Of a DNA stretch of 64,000 nt, positions 1 to 12,053 are shown one piece after another. The stretch comes from Paraburkholderia sp. BCC1885 (GTDB lineage: Bacteria > Pseudomonadota > Gammaproteobacteria > Burkholderiales > Burkholderiaceae): the NCBI RefSeq assembly GCF_900996235.1, contig NZ_CAAJGM010000033.1, positions 124,001 to 188,000 on the forward strand, written 5' to 3'. Numbering within the stretch: position 1 is the stretch's first letter; each line of letters opens with the position of its first letter. A program made the translations under genes and the position numbers. The notes under the pieces are model-generated. The model was not told the origin of the DNA and ran no database searches. It worked only from the letters and a program-made list of their open reading frames with translations.

Positions 1-1480
1 CCACTTCGCGGATGCGTTCCACGCCCTTCGACAGCAGCTCCGAGGTACGGAACACGCCGGCATGCGCCTGCATCGTGGCGCGGATGTCGTTGGCGACGTT
101 CTGCGTGTATTCGCCCGACGAGGACTTGTCCAGCTTGTCCAGACGCGACAGCGCGAAATCGGCGGCGTCAGCCGGCAGCGGCTTGTGATCCTTGATTTCC
201 TTCACGTGCTTGACGATGTGGTTGCCGGCCGCGCGGCCGAACACCACCAGGTCGAGCAGCGAGTTCGTGCCGAGGCGGTTCGCACCGTGGACCGACACGC
301 ACGAGCATTCGCCTACAGCGTAGAAGCCGTTGACCGGATCTTCGTGACCCTTCGACGTGCCCACCACCTGGCCGTGAATGTTCGTAGGAATGCCGCCCAT
401 CTGATAGTGGATGGTCGGCACAACCGGGATCGGTTCTTTAATGCAATCGACGTTGGCAAACTTCAGCGCGATTTCGCGGATCGACGGCAGACGCTTCATG
501 ATCGTCTCGGCGCCGATGTGCGACAGGTCGAGCAGCACGTGATCCTTGTTCGGACCCACGCCGCGGCCTTCCTTGATTTCCTGGTCCATCGAACGCGAAA
601 CGAAGTCGCGCGGCGCCAGATCCTTCAAGGTAGGCGCGTAGCGTTCCATGAAACGCTCGCCATTCGAATTGCGCAGAATGCCGCCTTCGCCGCGCACGCC
701 TTCGGTAATCAGCACGCCCGCACCGGCCACGCCGGTGGGGTGGAATTGCCAGAATTCCATGTCTTGCAGCGCGATGCCCGAACGCGCAGCCATGCCCAGG
801 CCGTCACCGGTGTTGATGAACGCGTTGGTGGAGGCCGCGAAGATCCGGCCCGCACCGCCCGTAGCGAACAGCGTGGTCTTGCCTTCGAGGATGTAGACGT
901 CGCCCGTTTCCATTTCCAGCGCGGTCACGCCGAGCACGTCGCCTTCGGCGTCGCGGATCAGGTCCAGCGCCATCCACTCGACGAAGAACTGCGTCTTCGC
1001 CGCGACGTTTTGCTGGTACAGCGTATGCAGCAGCGCGTGACCAGTACGGTCAGCAGCCGCGCAAGCGCGTTGCACCGGCTTTTCGCCGTAGTTGGCCGTG
1101 TGGCCGCCGAACGGACGTTGATAGATGGTGCCGTCCGCATTGCGGTCGAACGGCATGCCCATGTGTTCCAGTTCGTAGACGGCGTTCGGTGCTTCGCGGC
1201 ACATGAACTCGATCGCGTCCTGGTCGCCGAGCCAGTCGGAACCCTTGATCGTGTCGTAGAAGTGGTAATGCCAGTTGTCTTCGCTCATGTTGCCGAGCGA
1301 TGCGCCGATGCCGCCTTGAGCCGCCACCGTGTGCGAGCGCGTCGGGAACACCTTCGACAGTACGCAGACCGACAGACCCGCCCGCGCCAGTTGCAGCGAA
1401 GCGCGCATCCCCGAGCCGCCTGCGCCGACGATAACCACGTCAAACTTGCGACGCGGCAGAGAATTCTTGATTGCAGCCAT
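1..1480 (-). CDS. sdhA: Succinate dehydrogenase flavoprotein subunit (3' part cut by window edge)
   Basis: Catalytic subunit of complex II; it oxidises succinate to fumarate on the cytoplasmic face of the inner membrane. The first 493 or so residues are visible. The N-terminal FAD-binding motif [15 protein letters not shown] is at residues 16-30, and SHTVAAQGG (residues 49-57) contains His50, the expected covalent FAD attachment site. Later blocks such as [15 protein letters not shown], the HYQMGGI substrate-site segment and [15 protein letters not shown] are all intact. The start is the ATG at 1478-1480, only 4 nt after the sdhD stop, which fits an operon sdhC-sdhD-sdhA and then presumably sdhB outside the window. 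Only the C-terminus is missing, and this is because of the window edge. Family assignment is certain. Confidence 0.98.
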   Translation of the reverse strand, partial: MAAIKNSLPRRKFDVVIVGAGGSGMRASLQLARAGLSVCVLSKVFPTRSHTVAAQGGIGASLGNMSEDNWHYHFYDTIKGSDWLGDQDAIEFMCREAPNAVYELEHMGMPFDRNADGTIYQRPFGGHTANYGEKPVQRACAAADRTGHALLHTLYQQNVAAKTQFFVEWMALDLIRDAEGDVLGVTALEMETGDVYILEGKTTLFATGGAGRIFAASTNAFINTGDGLGMAARSGIALQDMEFWQFHPTGVAGAGVLITEGVRGEGGILRNSNGERFMERYAPTLKDLAPRDFVSRSMDQEIKEGRGVGPNKDHVLLDLSHIGAETIMKRLPSIREIALKFANVDCIKEPIPVVPTIHYQMGGIPTNIHGQVVGTSKGHEDPVNGFYAVGECSCVSVHGANRLGTNSLLDLVVFGRAAGNHIVKHVKEIKDHKPLPADAADFALSRLDKLDKSSSGEYTQNVANDIRATMQAHAGVFRTSELLSKGVERIREV

Positions 1481-1484
1481 TCTT

Positions 1485-1853
1485 TTATACTCTCCAGAGA
1501 ATCTGCGCAGCGTAGCCGGCACACGCCAGCAGCCAGACGATCGTCAGGGCCTGAAGGAGAAGACGCACACCGACGGGCTTGATGTAGTCCATCCAGATGT
1601 CACGAATACCGACCCACGCGTGGTAGAACAGGGACAGCAGCGTCACGAAGGTGGCGAGCTTCATCCACTGCGTCGCGAAGATCGACGCCCAGCCGTCGTA
1701 CGAGAAATCTTGTGCACCGAAGAACCACACGAGCAGAATGATCGTGTAGATCGCCATGATGGTGGCGGTAATGCGCTGTGCGAGCCAGTCGCGCAGACCG
1801 TAATGCGCGCCGACGACGAGACGCTTCGGGCCGATTCGGTTATTAGCTGCCAT
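1485..1853 (-). CDS. sdhD: Succinate dehydrogenase membrane anchor subunit SdhD
   Basis: This 122-residue hydrophobic protein has three predicted membrane helices (about residues 27-47, 64-84 and 95-117). With SdhC it anchors the succinate dehydrogenase head, binds haem b and forms the ubiquinone site. The segment [14 protein letters not shown] holds the His and the Asp-Tyr pair expected of SdhD at the haem and quinone site. I chose the ATG at 1851-1853 ([10 protein letters not shown]) over a start 13 codons upstream, because the longer version would overlap sdhC. Spacing is 4 nt to both sdhC and sdhA, so it is very probably translated from one sdhCDAB message. Confidence 0.95.
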   Translation of the reverse strand: MAANNRIGPKRLVVGAHYGLRDWLAQRITATIMAIYTIILLVWFFGAQDFSYDGWASIFATQWMKLATFVTLLSLFYHAWVGIRDIWMDYIKPVGVRLLLQALTIVWLLACAGYAAQILWRV

Positions 1854-1857
1854 TTTT

Positions 1858-2274
1858 TTAGAATGCTCCGAAGAGTTTGAGCGCGAATGCAATGGTCAGA
1901 AGCGACGACACGACCAGCACGACGATGGAGGTTTGCTTGCCCTTCTCTTTCGTCGTGAGGTTATGGCTCGTGTCCATGAACAGGTGACGCACGCCGGCAC
2001 AGAAGTGGAACAGGAAGGCCCACGCGAGAACCAGCGTGATGAGCTTGACGATGATATTGGAGAGGAAGCCCTTGAATACGTCAAAGCTGAGCTCTGAGGT
2101 AAGGCTTAAATCGAAGAGGTACAGCAGGAACGGAAGAAAAACAAACAGCAGCCCACCGCTAGCGCGATGGAGAATCGACACACGCCCCGCTAGTGGGAGG
2201 CGATATGCCGTCAATATCTGCCCGATACCGATGTTCCGGAACTCCGGTCTCGGTTTTTTTACGGCTTCAGCCAT
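1858..2274 (-). CDS. sdhC: Succinate dehydrogenase cytochrome b556 subunit SdhC
   Basis: This 138-residue protein has three membrane helices (about residues 38-58, 73-96 and 116-136). The signature HRASGG near residue 36 and the haem-ligand segment HFCAGVRHLFMD near residues 90-101 are diagnostic of cytochrome b556 subunits. It is the first gene of the sdh operon and lies 193 bp downstream of a GntR regulator read in the same direction. The interval contains a hairpin over the regulator's stop codon and an AT-rich stretch just before the ATG. The gene may therefore have its own promoter, though I could not pick a clear -35/-10 pair. Confidence 0.96.
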   Translation of the reverse strand: MAEAVKKPRPEFRNIGIGQILTAYRLPLAGRVSILHRASGGLLFVFLPFLLYLFDLSLTSELSFDVFKGFLSNIIVKLITLVLAWAFLFHFCAGVRHLFMDTSHNLTTKEKGKQTSIVVLVVSSLLTIAFALKLFGAF

Positions 2275-2433
2275 GCTAGACCCCTACTATGTAGTAACAC
2301 TAATCCGCAATTTTAGCGCCTTTTTATATCGCGCTGCAGCGAAAACCCCCACGGGTCCCTTGCCACACGCGCAACATCGGCGTCATCGACAGGGTTACGC
2401 GCTTTATGTGCGTCACCCTTAAACACACTGATC

Positions 2434-2474
2434 CAGCTCGAAAATCCGGGTCTCCGACAACCCGGTTTCAGCTG
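2434..2474 (-). other. Hairpin overlapping the GntR gene stop, between regulator and sdhC
   Basis: Outer arms CAGCT / AGCTG, middle GAAA / TTTC and inner CCGGGT / ACCCGG pair around an 8-nt loop, with a two-base and a one-base bulge on one side. Read on the minus strand it covers the regulator's stop codon (2468-2470) and is followed by only a short T-rich stretch (ATTTTCG). It could be a weak terminator or attenuator that separates regulator from sdhC transcription. The pairing is seen; the role is inferred. Confidence 0.4.
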
Positions 2475-3271
2475 AGATCGTTCTGATAGTAATACCCGGT
2501 TGTGACATACCATCCACGCCGCACTTCGACGGGACGGTCTCCATAGGTATAGGACACTCGCTCCACCGATAGCAACGGAAATCCGGGCGGCACCTGCAGC
2601 AGGCCGGCAACGGTGGGGTCGGCCGCGACTGCCCGGATCTTCTCGGAAGCCCGGATCATGCGGGTTCCGAACTCCGTCTCGAACATCGCATAGAGCGGAC
2701 CCTTGTACTCCGAGAGCCGTTCGAGCGTCAGCCCGCGAAACACCAGGCCCGGCAGCCAGATCTCGTCCAGAACCGTAATTTCACCATCAAACTGCAAAAG
2801 ACGCTTGATCAGCACCACCGGGTCGGCCGGCTTCAGGTCGAGCTGACGCGCGATATCCGCCGACGCGCGCAGGCGCCGGCATTCGAGCAAACGGCTGACG
2901 TGGGGATGTTCGGCGCCGTCATCGGCCAGTAACCTGAGAAAGCGAAACTGGGCACGATCCTCGTTGTGCGTCGCAACAAAAGTACCCTTACCCTGGCGGC
3001 GCACCAGCAGGTTGTCCGCAGCCAGTTCGTCGATCGCCTTGCGTACCGTTCCCTGGCTTACCTTGAAGCGGGCGGCCAGTTCGACCTCGCTGGGAATGAT
3101 CTCGCCGGGCTTCCATTCACCCGACTCGAGACTCTGCGTAATCAAGCCCTTGATCTGCTGATACAAAGGGCTGAAAGTGGGCGACGTGGCGGGCGCGGCG
3201 GCAGCGGGCACGGCCTCGCCCGGCCCCGCAGGGCCGGTGGGATTCGCAGTGCTCGCCGGGTTCGAATTCAT
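2468..3271 (-). CDS. GntR-family (HutC/UTRA) transcriptional regulator
   Basis: This 267-residue protein starts with a low-complexity Ala/Pro tail (residues 1-33). A GntR winged helix follows at about 34-105, with the family pattern PLYQQIKGLI, GEIIPSEVELAARFKVSQGTVRKAI and LVRRQGKGTFV. The C-terminal part (about 125-255) is a UTRA ligand-binding domain, as in the HutC subfamily. It stands between sdhCDA, transcribed the same way downstream, and the divergent mdh / methylcitrate genes. A perfect palindrome 58 bp before its start is the obvious operator. By position it probably senses a TCA- or propionate-related metabolite, but neither the ligand nor the sign of regulation can be read from the sequence. 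Confidence 0.9.
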   Translation of the reverse strand: MNSNPASTANPTGPAGPGEAVPAAAAPATSPTFSPLYQQIKGLITQSLESGEWKPGEIIPSEVELAARFKVSQGTVRKAIDELAADNLLVRRQGKGTFVATHNEDRAQFRFLRLLADDGAEHPHVSRLLECRRLRASADIARQLDLKPADPVVLIKRLLQFDGEITVLDEIWLPGLVFRGLTLERLSEYKGPLYAMFETEFGTRMIRASEKIRAVAADPTVAGLLQVPPGFPLLSVERVSYTYGDRPVEVRRGWYVTTGYYYQNDLS

Positions 3272-3329
3272 GCGCGCATTTCATCATAAACGCCTGTGCG
3301 CCGTCTATTACTTTCCCTGCAATAGATCT

Positions 3330-3343
3330 GTCTTATATAAGAC
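3330..3343. promoter_or_regulatory. Candidate GntR operator, perfect 14-bp palindrome
   Basis: GTCTTATATAAGAC is a perfect inverted repeat with outer GT/AC and a TATA centre, the general layout of GntR/HutC operators. It lies in the divergent space 58 bp upstream of the GntR start and 11 bp upstream of the -35 box of the mdh promoter. It is followed by a further half-like ATAAGA. I found no second copy in the window. Operator function is inferred. Confidence 0.6.
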
Positions 3344-3354
3344 ATAAGATACTG

Positions 3355-3383
3355 TTGACTTTGCGTGTGCCGACTCCTACACT
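3355..3383 (+). promoter_or_regulatory. Candidate sigma-70 promoter for mdh
   Basis: TTGACT (3355-3360) and TACACT (3378-3383) are separated by exactly 17 bp, a near-consensus housekeeping promoter pointing at mdh. Transcription would start near 3390 and give a leader of about 390 nt before the mdh ATG at 3782. A second, weaker -10-like TATAGA at 3730-3735 lies close to the gene, so two start sites are possible. The stretch 3384-3781 otherwise contains no convincing gene. Confidence 0.55.
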
Positions 3384-3781
3384 CCTTGGCGAGCAAGGGT
3401 TCGAGGGTAATCTGGCGGCTTTTTCGTGAGTCTCTTTAGGGGCTTCGAGCAGGCCGCCATGCACCGCAAGCCGCTCTGCATCACGCTGTTGTCTCTCGCG
3501 GTCCAGCTTTCGATTCGCCGGTCTTTGTCCCGTCAGACGCTTCGGAACACACCCTTGCAGGAGCCCGGCACCATGCAGTGGCCACCGGTATCTCGCGCAC
3601 CTCGCTCCGCTGCACAGGTTTCCGGCATGGCGGTCTTGCCGCAACGCGCTTTCCGGTCTCGGCTTTCGGCTTGAGGCCCCGCGTCACAGTGAATTCCGCC
3701 GTGTTTCACAACGCTTCGCCTAACGCGCATATAGAATGGCGTTTTCCCTAGCGTCTAACGCATCGTCCTGGAGAATTCTCA

Positions 3782-4765
3782 ATGGCTAAGCCCGCAAAGC
3801 GCGTTGCCGTCACCGGCGCCGCAGGTCAAATCGCTTACTCCCTGCTGTTCCGCATCGCCAATGGCGACCTGCTCGGCAAGGATCAGCCGGTGGTCCTGCA
3901 ACTGCTCGACCTGCCGCAAGCGCAAGGCGCCGTCAAAGGCGTCGTGATGGAACTGGATGATTGCGCATTCCCGCTGCTGCAGGGCGTCGTGATCACCGAC
4001 GATCCCAAGGTCGCATTCAAGGATGCCGATGTGGCCCTGCTGGTCGGCGCCCGTCCGCGTTCGAAAGGCATGGAACGCAAGGATCTGCTGTCGGCCAACG
4101 CCGAAATCTTCACGGTGCAGGGCAAGGCGCTCAATGAAGTCGCCAGCCGCGACGTGAAAGTGCTGGTGGTCGGCAACCCGGCCAACACCAACGCTTACAT
4201 CGCGATGAAGTCGGCGCCGGATCTGCCCAAGAAGAACTTCACCGCCATGCTGCGTCTGGACCACAACCGCGCGCTGTCGCAACTGGCTGCCAAGTCGGGC
4301 AAGCCGGTCGCTTCCATCGAAAAGCTGGCTGTGTGGGGCAATCACTCGCCCACGATGTACCCGGACTTCCGCGTCGCAACCGCAGAAGGTCAAGACCTGA
4401 CCAAGCTGATCAACGACGACGAATGGAACCGCAACACGTTCATTCCCACCGTCGGCAAGCGTGGCGCGGCGATCATCGAAGCACGCGGCCTGTCGTCGGC
4501 GGCGTCGGCTGCTAACGCCGCAATCGACCACGTGCGCGACTGGGTGCTCGGCACGAATGGCAAGTGGGTCACCATGGGTATTCCGTCGGATGGCTCGTAT
4601 GGCATTCCGGAAGACATCATCTACGGTGTGCCGGTGACCTGCGAAAACGGCGAGTACAAGCGTGTCGAAGGCCTCGCCATCGACGCGTTCTCGCGCGAAA
4701 AGATGGACGCTACGCTGAACGAGCTGCTCGAAGAGCGCGAAGGCGTTCAGCACCTGCTCGGCTAA
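3782..4765 (+). CDS. mdh: Malate dehydrogenase
   Basis: This 327-residue cytosolic enzyme interconverts malate and oxaloacetate with NAD in the TCA cycle. The N-terminal dinucleotide motif [16 protein letters not shown] (residues 11-26), the mobile-loop arginines in [15 protein letters not shown], the [12 protein letters not shown] helix and the catalytic [11 protein letters not shown] block identify the LDH-like MDH family common in Burkholderiales. The start ATG is preceded by CTGGAGAA at good spacing. It opens the plus-strand run that continues into the CoA-ester lyase and methylcitrate genes. However, a hairpin with a T-run directly after its stop suggests that much transcription ends there. 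Confidence 0.97.
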
Positions 4766-4783
4766 GCGCCTGATGCAGACCAG

Positions 4784-4821
4784 CCGGGACTCCGTTGCTT
4801 GTCGACGGGTTCCGGTTTTTT
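4784..4821 (+). terminator. Intrinsic terminator after mdh
   Basis: CCGGGACTCCGT (4784-4795) pairs with ACGGGTTCCGG (4805-4815) through one G-U pair and one bulge, with a 9-nt loop. Six T follow at 4816-4821. It begins 18 bp after the mdh stop and covers the only possible upstream TTG start of the next gene. Confidence 0.75.
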
Positions 4822-4864
4822 ACATCCGATTCTCCCACGCGAAAACACGCCCCTGACGCCGAAG

Positions 4865-5881
4865 ATGCGCGCCCTCACACCCGCCGAAGTGCTGTTTGAC
4901 GGCGAAGCGCCGCCCACAGTTCTGCCTGCCTGCGATCACTACGCCGGCAGCGAGAAGCTGATGCTGAAATCGCTCGCTTTGCAGCAGGACTTGGGGCCGG
5001 TGTTCGACATCACGCTCGATTGCGAAGACGGCGCCCAGGTGGGCCGCGAAGCCGAGCACGCCGAACTGGTGGCGTCGCTGCTGGGTAGCGGGCATGACTG
5101 CTTCGGGCGCGTCGGCGTGCGCATCCACGACTTCAATCACGCGCACTGGCGCGACGACGTGCGCCTGATCCTGCGCGCCGCCAAACGAGCCCCTGCCTAT
5201 ATCACCCTGCCGAAGATCCGCAGTGTCCCCGATGCCGCCGAAATGTGTGCCTACATCGAAGCGACGCGGCGTGAGCTCGGCATTGCCCAGCCCGTTCCGG
5301 TGCAGTTGCTGGTCGAAACCCACGGTGCACTGGCGCGGGCCTTCGACCTGGCCGCCCTGCCGGGCGTCGAAGCCCTCAGCTTCGGCCTGATGGACTTCGT
5401 CTCCGCGCACGACGGTGCGATCCCCGATACCGCCATGCGCTCGCCCGGCCAGTTCGATCATCCGCTGGTACGGCGCGCCAAGCTCGAAATTGCGGCGGCG
5501 TGCCATGCACACGGCAAGGTGCCGTCGCATAACGTCAGCACCGAAGTGCGCGACATGAGCGTGGTGGCCAATGACGCCAGCCGCGCCCGCAACGAGTTCG
5601 GCTATACGCGCATGTGGAGCATTCACCCGGCGCAGGTGCCGGTCATCGTGGCGGCCTTCGCGCCGCGCGAAGATGAGATCGTCACCGCCGCCGAGATTTT
5701 GCTGGCCGCGCAGTCCGCCCATTGGGGCCCGACACGTCATCACGACACCCTGCACGACCGCGCGAGCTACCGCTACTACTGGTCGGTGCTGCGCCGGGCG
5801 CGCTCAACCGGACGCACGATACCGGCCGAAGCCGCGCCGCTCTTTGCTACAAACGGTTCCACCCAAGAGTCCGCATCATGA
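4865..5881 (+). CDS. HpcH/HpaI aldolase / citrate-lyase-beta-like CoA-ester lyase
   Basis: This 338-residue TIM-barrel lyase belongs to the CitE / malyl-CoA lyase family. Motifs are [11 protein letters not shown] with the acidic Mg site, ITLPKIRS (about residue 115), LLVETHGAL with a conserved Glu, and WSIHPAQV near the C-terminus. Members cleave or form acyl-CoA esters such as malyl-CoA, beta-methylmalyl-CoA or citryl-CoA; the substrate here cannot be told. I start it at the ATG at 4865 ([14 protein letters not shown]), because the only longer start is a TTG inside the mdh terminator. The ribosome site before this ATG is poor. It ends 25 nt before prpC, so a link to propionate or glyoxylate metabolism is plausible. 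Confidence 0.85.
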   Translation: MRALTPAEVLFDGEAPPTVLPACDHYAGSEKLMLKSLALQQDLGPVFDITLDCEDGAQVGREAEHAELVASLLGSGHDCFGRVGVRIHDFNHAHWRDDVRLILRAAKRAPAYITLPKIRSVPDAAEMCAYIEATRRELGIAQPVPVQLLVETHGALARAFDLAALPGVEALSFGLMDFVSAHDGAIPDTAMRSPGQFDHPLVRRAKLEIAAACHAHGKVPSHNVSTEVRDMSVVANDASRARNEFGYTRMWSIHPAQVPVIVAAFAPREDEIVTAAEILLAAQSAHWGPTRHHDTLHDRASYRYYWSVLRRARSTGRTIPAEAAPLFATNGSTQESAS

Positions 5882-5906
5882 GCGGATATACAGGAGACTG
5901 CTGGAG

Positions 5907-7094
5907 ATGAGCGAAAAGACGCAAGCCGCAGGAACGTCAGGCGAGGCCGGAGCCGCTGGCGCATTCAAACCGAAAAAATCCGTCGCGCTGTCGGGCGTGA
6001 CGGCCGGCAACACGGCCCTATGCACGGTCGGCAAGACCGGCAATGACCTGCACTACCGCGGCTACGACATTCTCGACATCGCCAGCACCTGCGAATTCGA
6101 GGAAATCGCCTATCTGCTGGTACACGAAAAGCTGCCGACGCAGGCGGAACTCACCGCTTACAAGGCCAAGCTAAAGGCGCTGCGCGGCCTGCCCGCCAAC
6201 GTGAAGGCCGCGCTGGAATGGATTCCGGCCGCCGCCCATCCGATGGACGTGATGCGCACCGGCGTCTCCGTCCTCGGCACCGTGCTGCCGGAAAAGGACG
6301 ACCACAACCTGCCGGGCGCCCGCGACATCGCCGACAAGCTGATGGCCTCGCTCGGCTCAATGCTGCTGTACTGGTACCACTACTCGCACAACGGCAAGCG
6401 CATCGAGGTGGAAACCGACGACGATTCGATCGGCGGCCATTTCCTGCATCTGCTGCATGGCGTGGAGCCGTCGAAGTCGTGGGTCGACGCAATGCACGTC
6501 TCGCTGAACCTGTACGCCGAGCACGAATTCAACGCCTCGACCTTCACCGGCCGGGTGATCGCCGGCACGGGCTCGGACATGTATTCGGCCCTGACCGGCG
6601 CGATCGGCGCGCTGCGCGGGCCGAAGCACGGCGGCGCCAATGAAGTCGCGTTCGAAATCCAGTCGCGCTATCAGACGCCGGACGAGGCGGAAGCAGACAT
6701 CCGCCGCCGCGTGGAGAACAAGGAAGTCGTGATCGGCTTCGGCCATCCGGTGTACACGATCTCCGACCCACGCAACAAGGTCATCAAGGAAGTCGCGAAG
6801 CAGCTCTCGAAGGAAGCCGGCAGCACGAAGCTGTTCGACATCGCCGAGCGGCTCGAAACGGTCATGTGGGACGCCAAGAAGATGTTCCCGAACCTGGACT
6901 GGTTCAGCGCGGTGTCGTACCACATGATGGGCGTGCCGACGGCGATGTTCACGCCGGTGTTCGTGATCGCCCGCACGGCCGGCTGGAGCGCGCACATCAT
7001 CGAGCAGCGCATCGACAACAAGATCATCCGGCCGAGCGCGAATTACACCGGTCCAGAGAATTTGAAGTTCGTGGCGCTAAATAGGAGAAAATAG
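5907..7094 (+). CDS. prpC: 2-methylcitrate synthase
   Basis: This 395-residue citrate-synthase-fold enzyme should condense propionyl-CoA with oxaloacetate in the methylcitrate cycle. Residues seen include the active-site blocks GPKHGGANE and GFGHPVY with their two catalytic His, and [19 protein letters not shown]. The length, the short N-terminus beginning [18 protein letters not shown], and the neighbour prpD favour PrpC over the longer TCA citrate synthase. The ATG at 5907 has GGAG at 5903-5906, closer than usual; an additional AGGAG lies at 5892-5896. No prpB (methylisocitrate lyase) is present in the window. Confidence 0.92.
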   Translation: MSEKTQAAGTSGEAGAAGAFKPKKSVALSGVTAGNTALCTVGKTGNDLHYRGYDILDIASTCEFEEIAYLLVHEKLPTQAELTAYKAKLKALRGLPANVKAALEWIPAAAHPMDVMRTGVSVLGTVLPEKDDHNLPGARDIADKLMASLGSMLLYWYHYSHNGKRIEVETDDDSIGGHFLHLLHGVEPSKSWVDAMHVSLNLYAEHEFNASTFTGRVIAGTGSDMYSALTGAIGALRGPKHGGANEVAFEIQSRYQTPDEAEADIRRRVENKEVVIGFGHPVYTISDPRNKVIKEVAKQLSKEAGSTKLFDIAERLETVMWDAKKMFPNLDWFSAVSYHMMGVPTAMFTPVFVIARTAGWSAHIIEQRIDNKIIRPSANYTGPENLKFVALNRRK

Positions 7095-7196
7095 CGTCCG
7101 CTGTGCGCTTTCAGGGCGCGAGCAGTGACACCCTGGCGGTTGCCCCGACCCGCAGCCGCGCACTCTTCAACCGATATAGATAGAAAGGCTAACTCC

Positions 7197-7715
7197 ATGA
7201 AAAAGCTGCTGATCGCCGCCGTTGTCGGCGCCTTGTCCTCGGCGATGCTGATTGCCGCGACCGACGCCTCCGCACAAACGGCGTCGGCCACCGCCGCGAC
7301 CACTCCCGCCAAGAAAGCCGTGCCGAAGCGGCCGGCTCCGAAGCGCCTGATCAAGCGCAAGCCGAATCCGGCCAAGGAAGCGAAGGTCGATCCGGTACCG
7401 GACGGCGCAATCAAGTGGTCATGTAACGAAGGCCTGTCTTTCGACCTGAAGGGCGACATGAAGCGCGACCAGATCGTCACGGTTCACTGGGCCAACAAGA
7501 ACTACAACCTGCCGCGCGAAACCACCACGACGGGCGCTGACCGCTTCCACGACGCCGCTTCGGGTCTGGACCTGGTCGTGATTCCGACCAAGGCCATGCT
7601 GTTCTCGGACAACGACGGCTCGCGCCTCGCTGACGAGTGCAAGACGCCTGAAATGGCACAAGGCGCACCGGCTCCGACGCAATCGAACGAGCTGATCAAG
7701 AACCCGCAGAACTGA
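7197..7715 (+). CDS. Secreted MliC/PliC-like (lysozyme-inhibitor fold) protein
   Basis: This 172-residue protein has a Sec signal peptide ([21 protein letters not shown], cleavage probably after ASA near residue 26) and a basic Lys/Pro/Ala linker (residues 36-62). The compact C-terminal domain (about 72-150) looks like the MliC family of c-type lysozyme inhibitors: WSCNEGLSF with Cys76, an SGLDLVV strand at 122-128, and Cys148, which would form a disulfide with Cys76. The usual SGxxY tyrosine is not present, so lysozyme inhibition is uncertain. It sits between prpC and prpD, 102 and 20 bp away, which is an odd place for an envelope protein. Confidence 0.65.
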   Translation: MKKLLIAAVVGALSSAMLIAATDASAQTASATAATTPAKKAVPKRPAPKRLIKRKPNPAKEAKVDPVPDGAIKWSCNEGLSFDLKGDMKRDQIVTVHWANKNYNLPRETTTTGADRFHDAASGLDLVVIPTKAMLFSDNDGSRLADECKTPEMAQGAPAPTQSNELIKNPQN

Positions 7716-7735
7716 TTTTTACCAGGAAGGCTTCG

Positions 7736-9187
7736 ATGTCCGCTCCGATATCCAACGTAAGGCCCGACCCGGACCCAGTCCTGGTCGAGATCGCCGACTA
7801 CGTTCTGGATTTCCCGATCGACAGCACGCTCGCGCTGGAAACCGCGCGGCATTGCCTGATCGACACGCTCGGCTGCGGACTCGAGGCGCTGACCTATCCC
7901 GCCTGCACCAAGCTGATGGGACCAATCGTGCCTGGCACGATCGTCCCCAATGGCGCCAAAGTGCCCGGCACATCGTTTCAGCTCGACCCGGTTCAGGCCG
8001 CCTTCAATATCGGCGCCATGATCCGCTGGCTGGACTTCAACGATACCTGGCTTGCCGCCGAATGGGGCCATCCGTCGGACAACCTGGGCGGAATCCTCGC
8101 CACGGCCGACTGGCTCTCGCGTACCGCCATCGCCGCCGGCAAAAAGCCGCTGACGATGAAAGACGTCCTGATCGCCATGGTCAAGGCGCATGAAATCCAG
8201 GGCTGCATTGCGCTGGAAAACTCGTTCAACAAGGTTGGGCTCGATCACGTTCTGCTCGTGAAGCTGGCTTCAACAGCCGTGGTCGGCCGACTGATCGGCC
8301 TCACGCGTGACGAGTTGATCAATGCCGTTTCTCTCGCTTTCGTGGACGGCCAGGCGCTGCGCACCTACCGCCACGCGCCGAATACCGGCTCGCGCAAGTC
8401 GTGGGCCGCGGGCGACGCCACCTCGCGCGCCGTGCGTCTCGCGCTGATCGCGAAGACCGGCGAGATGGGCTATCCGTCGGTGCTGAGCGCGAAGACGTGG
8501 GGCTTTTACGACGTGCTGTTCGAGGGCCGCGAATTCAAATTCCAGCGCCCGTATGGCTCATACGTCATGGAAAACGTGCTGTTCAAGATTTCGTTCCCGG
8601 CCGAGTTCCACTCGCAAACGGCGGTGGAAGCGGCCATGACGCTGCATGCGCAATTGCGCGCGGCGGGCAAGACGGTGGAAGACATCAGCAGGATCACGAT
8701 TCGCACGCACGAAGCCGCGATCCGCATCATCGACAAGACCGGGCCGCTGAACAATCCCGCCGACCGCGACCACTGCATCCAGTACATGATCGCGGTGCCG
8801 TTGATCCATGGCCGCCTGACGGCCGCGGACTACGAAGATTCCGTCGCGCAGGACCCGCGCATCGACGCGCTGCGCGACAAGATGCGCTGCGTGGAAGACC
8901 CACAGTTCACCAGGGATTATCACGATCCGGAGAAGCGTTCGATCGCCAATGCACTGACGGTCGAATTCAACGACGGATCGACATTCGACGAGGTCGTGGT
9001 CGAATACCCGATCGGGCACAAGCGCCGCCGTGCAGACGGCATCCCGTTGCTGGTCGAGAAGTTCCGGACCAACCTCGCGCGCAAGTTTCCGGTCAAGCAG
9101 CAACAAGCGATTCTCGATGTGTCGCTGGATCAGGCAAGGCTCGAAGCCATGCCGGTCAATGAATACGTCGATCTGTATGTCATCTAG
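7736..9187 (+). CDS. prpD: 2-methylcitrate dehydratase (PrpD / MmgE family)
   Basis: At 483 residues it is close to the usual PrpD length. It should dehydrate 2-methylcitrate to 2-methylaconitate, and members can also act as aconitase-like enzymes on citrate without an Fe-S cluster. Family blocks include [16 protein letters not shown] (about residues 38-53), the DFNDTW and [11 protein letters not shown] segments, the helix [14 protein letters not shown] and the DRDHCIQYM block. AGGAAGG (7724-7730) gives a strong ribosome site for the ATG at 7736. It belongs to the prpC / mliC-like / prpD / acnA run. Confidence 0.93.
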   Translation: MSAPISNVRPDPDPVLVEIADYVLDFPIDSTLALETARHCLIDTLGCGLEALTYPACTKLMGPIVPGTIVPNGAKVPGTSFQLDPVQAAFNIGAMIRWLDFNDTWLAAEWGHPSDNLGGILATADWLSRTAIAAGKKPLTMKDVLIAMVKAHEIQGCIALENSFNKVGLDHVLLVKLASTAVVGRLIGLTRDELINAVSLAFVDGQALRTYRHAPNTGSRKSWAAGDATSRAVRLALIAKTGEMGYPSVLSAKTWGFYDVLFEGREFKFQRPYGSYVMENVLFKISFPAEFHSQTAVEAAMTLHAQLRAAGKTVEDISRITIRTHEAAIRIIDKTGPLNNPADRDHCIQYMIAVPLIHGRLTAADYEDSVAQDPRIDALRDKMRCVEDPQFTRDYHDPEKRSIANALTVEFNDGSTFDEVVVEYPIGHKRRRADGIPLLVEKFRTNLARKFPVKQQQAILDVSLDQARLEAMPVNEYVDLYVI

Positions 9188-9227
9188 TTCAGTACTGTAG
9201 TTCCGCGATCAAACCAAGGAAAACACC

Positions 9228-11945
<2,718 letters not shown>

Positions 11946-11973
11946 GCCTCACGCGATAGCTGTTTTGCAGGTG

Positions 11974-11997
11974 CTGCGTCCTTGTGGAAGGACGCAG
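11974..11997 (+). other. Hairpin downstream of acnA
   Basis: CTGCGTCC (11974-11981) and GGACGCAG (11990-11997) form a perfect 8-bp stem with an 8-nt loop. It lies 28 bp after the acnA stop and just before the intrinsic terminator. It may protect the 3' end of the message; it has no T-run of its own. Confidence 0.5.
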
Positions 11998-12007
11998 CCG
12001 ATTTGAG

Positions 12008-12033
12008 AGCCCGACTTTGGTCGGGCTTTTTTT
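12008..12033 (+). terminator. Strong intrinsic terminator after acnA
   Basis: AGCCCGAC (12008-12015), loop TTTG and GTCGGGCT (12020-12027) give a perfect 8-bp stem, followed by TTTTTT. It ends the mdh-to-acnA transcription run and separates it from the convergent minus-strand gene that ends at 12054. Confidence 0.92.
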
Positions 12034-12053
12034 ATGGCCGCGGCTCGGGCTAC

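Noticed and set aside
62..1582. 506-codon plus-strand frame opposite sdhA and sdhD
   Set aside because: It crosses two well-defined minus-strand genes and has the skewed Arg/His composition of an antisense frame.
3426..3674. 82-codon frame inside the mdh leader
   Set aside because: It has a GTG start without ribosome site, random-like composition and no domain. A leader peptide of this length is unlikely, though translation data could overturn this.
4799..4864. TTG start for the CoA-ester lyase gene
   Set aside because: It lies inside the mdh terminator stem-loop, lacks a ribosome site, and the extra residues are not part of the family fold.
7197..7715. Reading the small exported protein as a true lysozyme inhibitor
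   Set aside because: The disulfide Cys pair and an SG strand fit the fold, but the usual SGxxY tyrosine is missing, so I keep only the family-like call.
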